A stretch of 36,063 nucleotides of DNA from Tenderia sp965602225 (GCA_965602225.1 CBFCYE010000026.1:1-36063), one strand, 5' to 3'; counted from the stretch's first letter, positions 15,094 through 23,575 are shown. Numbers and translations are program-made. The notes: a model not told the origin generated them from the letters alone.

Positions 15094-16164
15094 ATGGCAA
15101 AAAGATCCGCAGATAAAATCATCGAATCCATTGCCCACGTCACTGGGCACGCCGACCGTGAATTACTTGAGGCCAGCCTTGCCAGCACACTCTATGAATT
15201 ACTTAACCTTGACCAGATTTCACTATACAAAACATTTTATGAACACAAAAAACCACAGTGCTATCTAGCGCTCGAAATCGACAATAATCAGGTTCACGTC
15301 CACCATAGCGGCAATGCCCTTTCACCAACCAAGCTTAATAAACTCACCTGTCTGAATGAGAGCCTGACAAAAAAGTCACCGGCAACAATGCAGTTAGCAG
15401 ATGGGGTTACACTATATAGCTACCCGATCACCAACCACCTTGGCAATATCTCTGGCGTGTTCTGCCTGCAAGGTAAAGACGTCTACTCCCACGAGAATGG
15501 GAAATTTATCGATGGCTATTTCAAAATCTATCGAAACTATCTGCGTCTGCTAGATGAAAGTGAACACGACACCCTCACCGGCCTGCTTAACCGCAGAACC
15601 TTTGACAAAAACCTGGAAAAAATCCTCGCCGAATGGCACAAAAATATAGATCAAGGTTCACCAAGCACAAAGGCTCAGCAACCACTACGCCGGCAGGCCA
15701 ACGATAAAAAGGCCAACTGGCTGGCAGTCATCGACATCGACCATTTCAAGCAGGTCAATGATCGTTTTGGCCATCTCTATGGTGATGAAGTGCTGCTGTT
15801 ATTTGCCAATATCATGCGCGAATCTTTTCGCGGTTATGACAGACTGTTTCGTTTTGGCGGCGAAGAATTCGTTGTCATTCTGCGCACCACTGACCTGGCC
15901 GGGGCAGAAAAGGCACTGCAACGTTTTCGCAATGCCATTGCAACATATCCATTTCCACAGATTGGCCATATCACTGCAAGCTCAGGCTTCATTGAAATAG
16001 CCAATCATGCCATTCCGGCGCAGATACTCGGCCGTGCCGATGAGGCCCTCTACTACGCCAAGCAACATGGCCGAAACCGCGTTAGCCATTATGAACAACT
16101 CGTCGATAGCGGTGCCATCACACCCGGCCCTGAATTGGGTGATCATGCTATCGAGATCTTCTAG
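15094..16164 (+). CDS. Diguanylate cyclase (GGDEF) with N-terminal sensor region
   Basis: This is a 356-aa cytosolic protein that makes c-di-GMP. Residues 1-150 form a GAF-like sensory region with no membrane segment. The GGDEF domain starts at DTLTGLLNRRTF (159-170), has IDIDHFKQVNDRFGH, and the active motif is GGEEF (255-259). An inhibitory I-site RGYD (246-249) lies exactly five residues before it, so product feedback is expected. An unusual Gln/Lys/Arg-rich insertion of about 25 residues (183-207) interrupts the domain between its first helix and the Mg-binding strand. It lies about 100 bp after the membrane protein gene and 116 bp before the response regulator. Confidence 0.95.
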   Translation: MAKRSADKIIESIAHVTGHADRELLEASLASTLYELLNLDQISLYKTFYEHKKPQCYLALEIDNNQVHVHHSGNALSPTKLNKLTCLNESLTKKSPATMQLADGVTLYSYPITNHLGNISGVFCLQGKDVYSHENGKFIDGYFKIYRNYLRLLDESEHDTLTGLLNRRTFDKNLEKILAEWHKNIDQGSPSTKAQQPLRRQANDKKANWLAVIDIDHFKQVNDRFGHLYGDEVLLLFANIMRESFRGYDRLFRFGGEEFVVILRTTDLAGAEKALQRFRNAIATYPFPQIGHITASSGFIEIANHAIPAQILGRADEALYYAKQHGRNRVSHYEQLVDSGAITPGPELGDHAIEIF

Positions 16165-16280
16165 ACAGCTAAAATTACGGCACAAAAGGCTACTGTAAAT
16201 ACCCCAGCCATAGACTAAAGTTTTTTACCCGCCAAACGCTATATTAGAAGGTCGTTATTCAAAAGGCGGATATACCCTGC

Positions 16281-17903
16281 ATGGCTATTGCACTCTGGTC
16301 ACTTAAAGACAAAAAAATACTTATCGTCGATGACTTTGCTGAAATGCGCTCAAGCCTGCGCAATATGCTTACCCCATTTGATGCCAACGATATCAGTATG
16401 GCCAGCACAGGCGAAGAAGCAATAGAACTAATCGCCCATAACAAATTTGACATCATCCTTTGCGATTACAATCTTGGCGATGGCAAGGATGGTCAACAGG
16501 TATTGGAAGAGGCCAAGTTACGCGGCAAGATGCCCTACTCAACCGTCTTCATTATGATAACCGCCGAGAGCAGTTCATTCATGGTGATGGGTGCACTTGA
16601 ACACCAGCCTGACGACTATCTTTCCAAACCATTCAGTCGCAATATTTTAAAAAGCAGACTGGAAAAACTCCTAAACAAAAAAGCGGGCCTGGCAAAACTA
16701 TCCATAGCATTACAACAAAACAATAAAACTCTGGCGATCAACCTATGCGACGAAGGCATTAACGAAAACCCCAGCAACCGTAACGAGCTTCTAAAAATAA
16801 AGACCGATCTGCTTATTTCGGACTCACGTTACGATGAAGCAAAAGAAATTTGTGACACTGTTATCGCCGAACGCAGTCTGCCATGGGCGTTACTATGCAA
16901 CGGCAAACTTCACTACCTGCAACAACAATACGAAAGCGCACAACAAGATTTTGAAGAGATCATCAACGACAGCCCGACCTTCGTCTCAGCGTATGACTGG
17001 CTGGCCAAGACACAACTCAAACTGGGTGATTCTGCCGCCGCACAAAAAACAATTGAAGCGGCAATCGAACAATCGGCAAAATCGGTCACTCGCCAACGGA
17101 TGTTGGCAGAAACATCAGAAACCAACCAAGACTTTGTCACCGCCGAAAAGGCTAGACGACGTTCGATTCGCACCGCCAAAAATTCCGTCCTCAGTGAGGC
17201 GACAGATTACACCAAGCTTGCTGAAGCACTGATAAAAAATGACAACCCCAAAGAAGCGCTCAAGGCCATTGAGCTAGCCAAACACGAATTCAAAGACAAT
17301 GAACAGGCGCAGATTGCTGCAACACTTTCAAAAAGCAAAGTATTCAAAGAAATGGGGCAAGAAAAAGAGAGCCTGGCGTTAATAGATGAAGCAGCCGAGC
17401 TAGCAAAAAACTCCTCTACCCCAATCAAAGATAAGCTGGCAATTGAATTAACCGAAACTTTTCTGGCTAATGGCAAAGCCGATGCCGCCCAAGAGATCGT
17501 CGAAAAGCTGGTAAGCAACAATCATGACAACCAGGAACTTCTAGACAAGGTCAATCAGATCTACAACACATCAGAGTCAGAGCAAGACCCAAGCGATCTT
17601 GTTGCCAGCGTGCGCAAAGAGATCACAGCCATCAATAACAAAGGCGTCAAACTACTTGAGGCTGGCAATATCGACGACGCTATCGGCCTGTTCGACCAGG
17701 CCTTGGCAAGAGGCCCTAGCAATCAGGCGATCAATATAAACAGTGCGCAGGCTTATCTAATGAAAATAAAAACCGATGGCAAGGATGTAACGCTACTTGA
17801 GAAGGCACGTATCTGCCTGGAAAAAACGGCCCATAACAAAGAGCTGCAACAACGTTACAAAACATTAAACGCTGCCTACTGGAAATTCGCCAATAGCAAA
17901 TAA
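16281..17903 (+). CDS. Response regulator: receiver domain plus TPR repeats
   Basis: This is a 540-aa protein with an N-terminal receiver domain (1-125). The acidic pocket is Asp17/Asp18, the phosphoacceptor Asp62 (IILCDYN), with Thr94 and Lys116 (LSKPF). The rest is a helical TPR array (about 140-540) with repeats such as ALLCNGKLHYLQQQYESAQQDF and GDSAAAQKTIEAAIEQ. There is no DNA-binding or enzymatic output, so phosphorylation probably controls a protein-protein contact. It is followed after 18 bp by a histidine kinase, the likely cognate partner. Similar receiver-TPR proteins are known in marine gammaproteobacteria. The start follows AAGGCGG at a longish distance. Confidence 0.9.
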   Translation: MAIALWSLKDKKILIVDDFAEMRSSLRNMLTPFDANDISMASTGEEAIELIAHNKFDIILCDYNLGDGKDGQQVLEEAKLRGKMPYSTVFIMITAESSSFMVMGALEHQPDDYLSKPFSRNILKSRLEKLLNKKAGLAKLSIALQQNNKTLAINLCDEGINENPSNRNELLKIKTDLLISDSRYDEAKEICDTVIAERSLPWALLCNGKLHYLQQQYESAQQDFEEIINDSPTFVSAYDWLAKTQLKLGDSAAAQKTIEAAIEQSAKSVTRQRMLAETSETNQDFVTAEKARRRSIRTAKNSVLSEATDYTKLAEALIKNDNPKEALKAIELAKHEFKDNEQAQIAATLSKSKVFKEMGQEKESLALIDEAAELAKNSSTPIKDKLAIELTETFLANGKADAAQEIVEKLVSNNHDNQELLDKVNQIYNTSESEQDPSDLVASVRKEITAINNKGVKLLEAGNIDDAIGLFDQALARGPSNQAININSAQAYLMKIKTDGKDVTLLEKARICLEKTAHNKELQQRYKTLNAAYWKFANSK

Positions 17904-17921
17904 AATAGATGAGCCGCTGCA

Positions 17922-18608
17922 ATGACTGACAAACCAGACATCAACTTCAACACCATCATGGCCAGTTCAGTTCATGATATGAAGAACTCACTTAGCATCA
18001 TCCTCGACACCGCCGAGTCCCTTGCCAATGATGACAGCCTCAACAAGGCCCAACATAAATCCCTTGACCTGTTACACATAGAAGGTGAACGACTTAACAA
18101 CACCTTTATTCAATTGCTGGCGCTGTATCGGATTGAAAACAAACAGTACTCACTCAATATTGACAGTCACAATATTTACGATTGTCTGGAAGAGGCCATG
18201 TTCGAAAATGAGACCCTGCTCGCCCACCACAATATAGAACTCGAAATACAATGTGAACGTGATCTGGAATGGTTCTTCGACAGAGCCCTGATTCTTGGCA
18301 TTATTAACACCATCATCAATAACGCCCTGCGCCATGCCAACAATAAAATTGTCCTGGAGGCAAACAGCGCTGAGTCAGAGATAGTCATCAGCATTCTTGA
18401 TGACGGCTCAGGCTATTCCGACAAGATTCTCAACCGCGATGACGATGAACAATCAGAACTGAGTTTCAATAGTGGTAACACCGGGCTAGGTTTGCACTTT
18501 TCAAAAGTGGTTGCCGAGATGCATAACAAAGGCGAACAACACGGCCACATCGAACTCAGCAATGACGGCATCAATGGCGGTGGAAAATTCAGCATTCACC
18601 TGCCTTAA
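17922..18608 (+). CDS. Soluble sensorless histidine kinase
   Basis: This is a 228-aa histidine kinase reduced to its core. The dimerisation/phosphoacceptor segment SSVHDMKNSLS carries His18. The ATPase domain has the N box (NNALRHA), G1 (DDGSGY) and G2 (GNTGLGLHFSK). There is no sensor domain and no membrane segment, so input must come from a partner protein. It follows the receiver-TPR gene by 18 bp, suggesting co-expression and phosphotransfer to Asp62 of that protein. No strong ribosome site is visible, perhaps because of coupling. Confidence 0.9.
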   Translation: MTDKPDINFNTIMASSVHDMKNSLSIILDTAESLANDDSLNKAQHKSLDLLHIEGERLNNTFIQLLALYRIENKQYSLNIDSHNIYDCLEEAMFENETLLAHHNIELEIQCERDLEWFFDRALILGIINTIINNALRHANNKIVLEANSAESEIVISILDDGSGYSDKILNRDDDEQSELSFNSGNTGLGLHFSKVVAEMHNKGEQHGHIELSNDGINGGGKFSIHLP

Positions 18609-18698
18609 TCACAAACCCAACTATAAACCCAGCCACATGTGTTTTTGTTGTCAGGTAAAATAGCCAGCCTGATCAACACCGCTAGACCTATTATTGCC

Positions 18699-20012
18699 AT
18701 GCCACAAAACCCAGCCAAAATTGGTTTCATCAGCCTCGGCTGCGCCAACGCCCTGATCGACGAAGAAGTCATCATCACCCAGCTACACAGCGAGGGTTAT
18801 GAGGTCACGCCTGACTATGAAGACGCCGACATGGTGGTGGTCAACAGCTGCGGCTTTATCGATGCCGCAGTAGAGGAATCTCTCGACGCCATCGGCGAAG
18901 CCCTAAACGAAACCAGCAAGGTCATCGTCACTGGCTGTCTCGGCGCCAAAGCTGACATCATTCAACAGGCTCACCCTCAGGTACTGGCTGTCACCGGCCC
19001 CCATTCAGCCAATGCCGTGATGAAGGCCATACACCAGCACCTGCCGCAACAAGGGCTACAACGTTCCCCTGTTCCGCCACAGGGCATTAAGCTGACACCT
19101 GCACACTATGCCTATCTCAATATCGCTGAAGGCTGTAATAAGCAATGCAGTTTTTGCATCGTTCCAAGCCTGCGTGGCGACATGGCCAGCCGTGCCATTG
19201 GTGATGTGATGCAAGAGGCCGAACACCTGGCCGATGCCGGCGTCAAAGAGCTGCTGGTAATCGCGCAAGACAGCGCCGCCTACGGCAGCGACATCAATCA
19301 CCGCACCAGTTTCTGGGGTGGCCGACCATTAAAGACGCGCCTAACCGAGCTGGCCTCAGCGCTGGGCGAACTAGACATCTGGATTCGGCTACACAATCTC
19401 TACCCTCATTCACAAACAGACGAAATCATCGCCCTGATGGCTGAGGAGAAGATCCTGCCCTATCTCGACATGCCGTTGCAGCACGCCAGTCCTCGCATCC
19501 TCAAGGCCATGAACCGGCCCGGCAGCGAAGTCAGCCTGGCACAGCTGCACAAGTGGCGTCAGGCCTGTCCTGATCTAATCATGCACAGCAACTTCATGGT
19601 TGGTTTTCCCGGTGAAACCGATGACGACTTTGAACAACTGCTTGAATTCATAAGTGAAGCCAAACTCGACCGCATTGATGCCTTTGCCTATTCAAACATC
19701 GATGGCGCCAGTGCCAACCAGCTGCCCAACCACGTAGCAGAAGAACTAAAACAAGAACGATTAGAACGCCTTATGGAGCTGCAGGAGGAGATCAGCGCCG
19801 CCAAGCTGCACGGCCGCATAGGCCAAACCCTGGCAATCCTCATCGACGAGAGCGATGGCGAACAGGCCGTTGGCCGCAGCTATGCCGAGGCCCCGGAATC
19901 AGACAGCCAGATATTCCTCGAAGACGCCGCTGACCTCAGCCCTGGCGACATGGTCAGCGCCACCATCATCGAGGCCGATGAATACAACCTCTGGGCCGAA
20001 CTCACCGATTAG
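18699..20012 (+). CDS. rimO: RimO, ribosomal protein S12 methylthiotransferase
   Basis: This is a 437-aa radical-SAM enzyme that adds a methylthio group to the Asp of ribosomal protein S12. The N-terminal cluster cysteines are Cys15, Cys51 and Cys80 (SLGCANALIDEE, NSCGFID, VTGCLGA). The radical-SAM cluster is Cys146, Cys150, Cys153 in GCNKQCSFC. A TRAM domain (about 370-437) follows. The MPQNPAKIGFISLGC start at 18699 matches the family; the frame extends to a GTG at 18639 that is unneeded. The motif after the first Cys reads CANALIDEE instead of the usual CPKxLVDSE. It is ubiquitous in proteobacteria and unrelated to neighbours. Confidence 0.97.
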   Translation: MPQNPAKIGFISLGCANALIDEEVIITQLHSEGYEVTPDYEDADMVVVNSCGFIDAAVEESLDAIGEALNETSKVIVTGCLGAKADIIQQAHPQVLAVTGPHSANAVMKAIHQHLPQQGLQRSPVPPQGIKLTPAHYAYLNIAEGCNKQCSFCIVPSLRGDMASRAIGDVMQEAEHLADAGVKELLVIAQDSAAYGSDINHRTSFWGGRPLKTRLTELASALGELDIWIRLHNLYPHSQTDEIIALMAEEKILPYLDMPLQHASPRILKAMNRPGSEVSLAQLHKWRQACPDLIMHSNFMVGFPGETDDDFEQLLEFISEAKLDRIDAFAYSNIDGASANQLPNHVAEELKQERLERLMELQEEISAAKLHGRIGQTLAILIDESDGEQAVGRSYAEAPESDSQIFLEDAADLSPGDMVSATIIEADEYNLWAELTD

Positions 20013-20058
20013 CGAGACTCTGTTAACATTGAGCCAAACTTATTGTCATATAAAGACT

Positions 20059-20823
20059 ATGCAGATAAAAAACACGCTCAAATCTACACTACAGATCACC
20101 GCCCTGGCACTGCTGGTCGGCAGCCCACTGGCACAGGCCAGCTGTGATGATCCTGCCGCCCCCCGAGTCAACTGGAAGGGTTGTGACAAGGCCGGCATCG
20201 ACCTCAGCGGCGTGGACATGCGCGGCGCTGTGCTTAACGGCATCAATCTCGAAGGCGCCAATCTCAGCAAGACCAATCTGCGTGGCAGCAAACTGGGTCG
20301 CGCCAATCTGAAAGGGGCCAACCTGAACAAGGCAAAACTGATTGAAGCCAACCTGGTGGCCGCCGACCTGAGTCAGGCCACGCTGGAAAAAGCCCTGGCC
20401 AAAGGTGCAAAATTTGATCGAGCCAAGCTCAGCGGAGCCAATCTCAATGGCGCTTTTCTCGAAGAGGCCAGTTTCTACGATGCCGACCTGAGCAATACCC
20501 AACTGATAAAGGCCAACCTCAGCAAGGCCAACATGAAACAGGTCAACCTCAGCGGTGCTGACCTGTCATCAAGCATCATGATCAAAGCGGTGCTATCTCG
20601 CGCCAATCTGGAAGACGCCAACCTCAGCAGCGCCAATCTGGAAAGAGCCCAACTCGACAACAGCTTTTTGACCAACGCCGATCTATCCAACAGCAATCTC
20701 AGCCGCGCCAATCTGGCCGAGGCCGAGATGATCAACACCGATGTCAGTGGTGCCCAACTGGATTACACCACCTGGAATAATCGTAGCCGCTGCCGCTCTG
20801 GTTCAATCGGCCAATGCAAATAA
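20059..20823 (+). CDS. Secreted pentapeptide-repeat protein
   Basis: This is a 254-aa protein with a signal peptide (residues 1-28, LALLVGSPLAQASC). About 35 tandem pentapeptide repeats of the A(D/N)LXX type follow (e.g. GANLSKTNLRGSKLGRANLKGANL), which fold as a right-handed beta-helix. A short Cys-containing tail (CRSGSIGQC) closes it. Two Cys near each end could cap the helix by disulfides in the periplasm. Function is unknown. The earlier ORF start is rejected because the signal peptide begins at MQIKNTLKST. It lies 46 bp after rimO and 23 bp before the MoeA-like gene, so an operon is possible. Confidence 0.85.
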   Translation: MQIKNTLKSTLQITALALLVGSPLAQASCDDPAAPRVNWKGCDKAGIDLSGVDMRGAVLNGINLEGANLSKTNLRGSKLGRANLKGANLNKAKLIEANLVAADLSQATLEKALAKGAKFDRAKLSGANLNGAFLEEASFYDADLSNTQLIKANLSKANMKQVNLSGADLSSSIMIKAVLSRANLEDANLSSANLERAQLDNSFLTNADLSNSNLSRANLAEAEMINTDVSGAQLDYTTWNNRSRCRSGSIGQCK

Positions 20824-20846
20824 TCAATAACAAGGAAACCCCACTC

Positions 20847-21857
20847 ATGTCAGAGACATCACCCCTGGTAGAGGCACAACAAAAATTCATCAACGCCGTT
20901 CCAGCTCAAGGCATGACCGCCGAAACAATTGCGTTAGACAAGGCTTTAGGCAGAACACTCTATAGCGACTTCAACGCCGCGGAAGACTCACCGCCCTACC
21001 ACCGCGCCATTGTCGAAGGTTTTCTGGTCAACACCGCCGAGACTCGTGGCGCGTCGGAAGAAACACCCGTCAGCTTCAAGGTCGTTGGTAGCGTTGCCCC
21101 CGGCGATGCTGTGTGCCCAAGTTTTGCTGCTGGCGAAGCCATCGAACTACAAACCGGCAGCATCCTGCCCGATGGCCAGGTCTCTATCGTGCGCATGTGG
21201 GAAGCCAAACGCGATGGCAACAAGGTCAGCATCAGTCGCCCGTTTCCACCGCGCTTTTTCATAGAAGACCAGGGCTGCGACATCAGCAAAGGCGACACCA
21301 TCATCACCGCCGGCACCATACTCACGCCACAACACATCGGCACCATTGCCAGCCTCGGCTTGGGCGAAGTATCAGTCGCCCGCCAGCCTCGCGTTACCGT
21401 ATTTGCCTCAGGCGATGAAGTTATCCCCTACACCGCACCATTCAAACCCGGCATGATCCGTGACTGCAACAGTCCCATGTTAGCGGCCGCCGTCAGCGCC
21501 GCTGGGGGACAGCCAACACTGGGTGGCATCATGGGTGATAATTTTGAGACCTTTGTTAATGCCGTCAAAAACACTTTGGAAGAGGCCGACATGATCGTCA
21601 TCTCCGGTGGCACCGCAGTGGGTGGCCGTGACTTTATCTCAGACCTGATTAAAGAAGTGGGTGAATTATTGGTCGATGGCGTGCCAATGCGCTCAGGTCG
21701 CCCGTTGATTATGGGCATCGCCAACGGCAAACCGATTGTTGCCGTGGCCGGTCATCCACCCGAGGCACTGCGTGGTTTCCAGCTGTTTGGCGCACCGGCG
21801 ATTGCCAAGTTGATGGGCCAGACAGCCGAACTGCCAGAAGATCAAAAACAGGACTAA
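20847..21857 (+). CDS. MoeA-like protein, truncated and with altered motif
   Basis: This is a 336-aa member of the molybdopterin molybdenumtransferase (MoeA) family. MoeA joins molybdate to adenylated molybdopterin. The core fold is evident: VEAQQKF start, GSILPDGQVSIVRMWEA, FASGDEV, the nucleotide motif VISGGTAVGGRDF, and VAGHPPEALRGFQLF. It stops where domain IV of the about 410-aa MoeA would begin. The active-site segment NSAMDGYAV is replaced by YHRAIVEGFLV, removing the Asp equivalent to E. coli Asp59, and LPGNP is replaced by VAGHP. So it is probably a paralog with another or regulatory role, not the cell's MoeA. A ribosome site AAGGAAACC precedes it. Confidence 0.82.
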   Translation: MSETSPLVEAQQKFINAVPAQGMTAETIALDKALGRTLYSDFNAAEDSPPYHRAIVEGFLVNTAETRGASEETPVSFKVVGSVAPGDAVCPSFAAGEAIELQTGSILPDGQVSIVRMWEAKRDGNKVSISRPFPPRFFIEDQGCDISKGDTIITAGTILTPQHIGTIASLGLGEVSVARQPRVTVFASGDEVIPYTAPFKPGMIRDCNSPMLAAAVSAAGGQPTLGGIMGDNFETFVNAVKNTLEEADMIVISGGTAVGGRDFISDLIKEVGELLVDGVPMRSGRPLIMGIANGKPIVAVAGHPPEALRGFQLFGAPAIAKLMGQTAELPEDQKQD

Positions 21858-21868
21858 GCCCTATAGTC

Positions 21869-21895
21869 CGGCGGGCACAGCTTTTGTGCCCGCCG
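21869..21895. terminator. Strong hairpin after the MoeA-like gene
   Basis: A perfect 11-bp stem CGGCGGGCACA / TGTGCCCGCCG with a 5-base loop lies 12 bp after the gene. No T-tract follows on either strand, so it may be an RNA-stabilising hairpin or a weak terminator between convergent genes. Confidence 0.6.
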
Positions 21896-21913
21896 CTCCA
21901 GCCCAGTTAAACC

Positions 21914-21936
21914 GTGGGCATAAAAAACCTGCCCAC
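21914..21936 (-). repeat. REP-like palindrome near slyX
   Basis: GTGGGC and GCCCAC form a 6-bp stem with an 11-base loop. On the minus strand it reads GTAGGGTGGGCA..., the same GTAGGG head as the REPs around the RAYT gene. It probably belongs to a related repeat family. Confidence 0.45.
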
Positions 21937-21946
21937 CCTACCAGAC

Positions 21947-22147
21947 CTAATAGTGAGGTGGTGGCGTCTCATCTGACTGATCGCGAACCAGATCGCCGCC
22001 CTGTTGCTGCTCTTGCTTCATGCGCTGTATTTCCAAAATCAGCAGATCAACCTGATCCTGCTGCTTGATCACCACCTGATTCAACTGCTCCACCGTCGAC
22101 TCAAGATAGGCCATCCGAATCTCTATATCCTCAAACCTTTTATCCAT
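21947..22147 (-). CDS. slyX: SlyX family protein
   Basis: This is a 66-aa protein that is almost entirely a coiled coil (IEIRMAYLESTVEQLNQVV, then LILEIQRMKQEQQ). It ends DETPPPHY, the conserved C-terminus of SlyX. The role of SlyX is unknown. The ATG at 22147 has a GAGGTGG site; the few codons upstream are not needed. It is convergent with the MoeA-like gene. Confidence 0.9.
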   Translation of the reverse strand: MDKRFEDIEIRMAYLESTVEQLNQVVIKQQDQVDLLILEIQRMKQEQQQGGDLVRDQSDETPPPHY

Positions 22148-22260
22148 AACCACCTCAACACAAACCACAAAGGCGTGATTATATAAGCTTGAGCGGGATT
22201 AGATGATGGTTATTTGATTTGCCTGCCGGAACAAGAACGTATATGGGAGGAGGAGTAATC

Positions 22261-22297
22261 CGTAGGGCGCAATAACTGAAAGGCATTGCGCCGAATG
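22261..22297 (+). repeat. Left REP element of the RAYT unit
   Basis: The element starts CGTAGGGCGCAATAAC and ends GCGCCGAATG. GGCGCAAT (22266-22273) pairs perfectly with ATTGCGCC (22285-22292) around an 11-base loop. It lies 25 bp before the transposase start and is mirrored by the right element in the opposite orientation. Confidence 0.85.
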
Positions 22298-22322
22298 TAA
22301 ATCTACGGCGACACTTCCCTTC

Positions 22323-22850
22323 ATGCCAAATTATCGTCGCGCATGGTGCCAAGGAGGCACTTACTTTTTTACAGTTAACTTGCAGCAACGGCAAGGCAAC
22401 ACCTTATTAACACAACACATTGATGAACTTCGCTCGGCGGTGGCTTTGGTAAAAAAGCATCACCCATTTATCATTCATGGCTGGGTGGTGTTACCTAAAC
22501 ATCTTCATTGTGTGATTGAGCTACCCGAAAACGATAGTGATTACTCAACTCGATGGCGTTTGATTAAAATGGCATTTTCCAAAGCCATCCCCAAAACAGA
22601 AAAACGTAGCCACGTTCGCATTCGTCGCGGTGAACGAGGGATATGGCAACGGCGTTACTGGGAACACCTTATTCGGGATGAAGCCGATTATCGCGCACAT
22701 ATGGATTATGTACATATCAACCCCGTTAAACACGGTTTGGTAACACGAGTGAATGATTGGCCTTATTCTACGTTTCATGGCTTGGTACGTGAAGGCGTGT
22801 ATTCAGAGGATTGGGCCGGTGGTGAACAGGTATTGAGTTATGATGATTGA
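22323..22850 (+). mobile_element. RAYT (REP-associated tyrosine transposase)
   Basis: This is a 175-aa Y1/HUH transposase of the IS200-like REP-associated family. The HUH motif is HLH (His60, His62, in WVVLPKHLHCVIEL), and the C-terminal DYVHINPVKHGL segment with the catalytic Tyr follows. The opening YRRAWCQGGTYFFTVNL is typical. RAYTs process single-stranded REP hairpins and are usually kept as single-copy, domesticated genes. Here it sits between two inverted REPs (22261-22297 and 22855-22890), the classical arrangement. All motifs look intact. It has no clear ribosome site. Confidence 0.95.
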
Positions 22851-22854
22851 TTGT

Positions 22855-22890
22855 CATGCGGCGTAATGCCCGTTGGTTATTACGCCCTAC
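22855..22890 (-). repeat. Right REP element, inverted
   Basis: On the minus strand it starts GTAGGGCGTAATAACC and ends ACGCCGCATG. GGCGTAAT (22860-22867) pairs with ATTACGCC (22879-22886) around an 11-base loop. Compared with the left copy, the stem differs by a compensated pair (C-G to T-A), so base pairing has been conserved. Confidence 0.85.
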
Positions 22891-22912
22891 AGGCTGTTAG
22901 GTGAAAACGCAC

Positions 22913-23482
22913 ATGAGCAGTATTGATAAAAATACGGTGAAAACATTTTGCGAGCATTGTGATTGGGCTCATCAATGTTGGTTGTTTAGAAAGCACCTTT
23001 ACGATGAGAATCCTGAGCAAGCCCTGCTTAGAAATCCGTATCATGCTTATTTCTTTGACAGATTAGAGAAAATACTCCAAGAATATTGGCTTCATGAAGT
23101 AGCTAAATTGTTAGATCCTGCCCGACAGCGTGGTTTTGATAATCTATCCGTTGATTTCATATTTAGATCGGGCGTATGGAAATCCGGTGTGAAAAAGAAA
23201 TTAACTGAACTAAAAGATAAACTTGAAGCGTTTGGGGTATTAATAAAACCGGCTCGAAATAAACTACTATCTCACAAAGACAAAGATATCGTGCTATCAG
23301 GGGTGGCTTTGGGTGCCTTTGATGAAGGTAAAGATGTTGAGTTTTTCGATGCCTTAAAAGAATATGTTAATGAGGTTCACTTAGCTGTAGTCGGTTCTCC
23401 ATATAGTTTTGATGATCTTACACAAAGCGATGTGGGTGCTTTCATGAAAACGTTTTCTAAAGGGCTGCTAAGAGATGCCTAA
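22913..23482 (+). CDS. HEPN-domain protein, AbiU2-like, cassette-borne
   Basis: This is a 189-aa helical protein with an RNKLLSH motif (Arg115-His121), the Rx4-6H signature of HEPN ribonucleases. The context PARNKLLSHKDKD is like that of AbiU2-type abortive-infection proteins. HEPN proteins usually cut RNA in phage defence or toxin-antitoxin systems. No partner antitoxin or nucleotidyltransferase is visible, so activity is unproven. The A+T-rich codon use differs sharply from the flanking GC-rich genes, indicating transfer. The ATG follows TTAGGTGAAAACGCAC. The stop codon lies inside an attC-like site (23477-23571) and a GTTAGGT core lies 10 bp before the start, as in integron cassettes. Confidence 0.8.
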   Translation: MSSIDKNTVKTFCEHCDWAHQCWLFRKHLYDENPEQALLRNPYHAYFFDRLEKILQEYWLHEVAKLLDPARQRGFDNLSVDFIFRSGVWKSGVKKKLTELKDKLEAFGVLIKPARNKLLSHKDKDIVLSGVALGAFDEGKDVEFFDALKEYVNEVHLAVVGSPYSFDDLTQSDVGAFMKTFSKGLLRDA

Positions 23483-23571
23483 CAAGACATTCCCGCTGAC
23501 TCAATATTACACCCACCGCTTCATCACAAAAGCCACTGAGTATTTTTGAGCCGCTGAACTAATCGTTAAAC
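23477..23571 (+). other. attC-like recombination site (integron cassette end)
   Basis: The site starts with GCCTAAC (RYYYAAC form) and ends with GTTAAAC (GTTRRRY form), 95 bp in all. The outer boxes pair at 5 of 7 positions. Inner arms (TTC...G-C-G-CTCA against TGAGCCGC...GAA) pair with one unpaired A, as in attC sites. The gene's TAA sits in the first box, which is characteristic. A matching GTTAGGT core lies at 22896-22902. No integrase gene is in the window, and pairing is imperfect. Confidence 0.5.
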
Positions 23572-23575
23572 CAAA

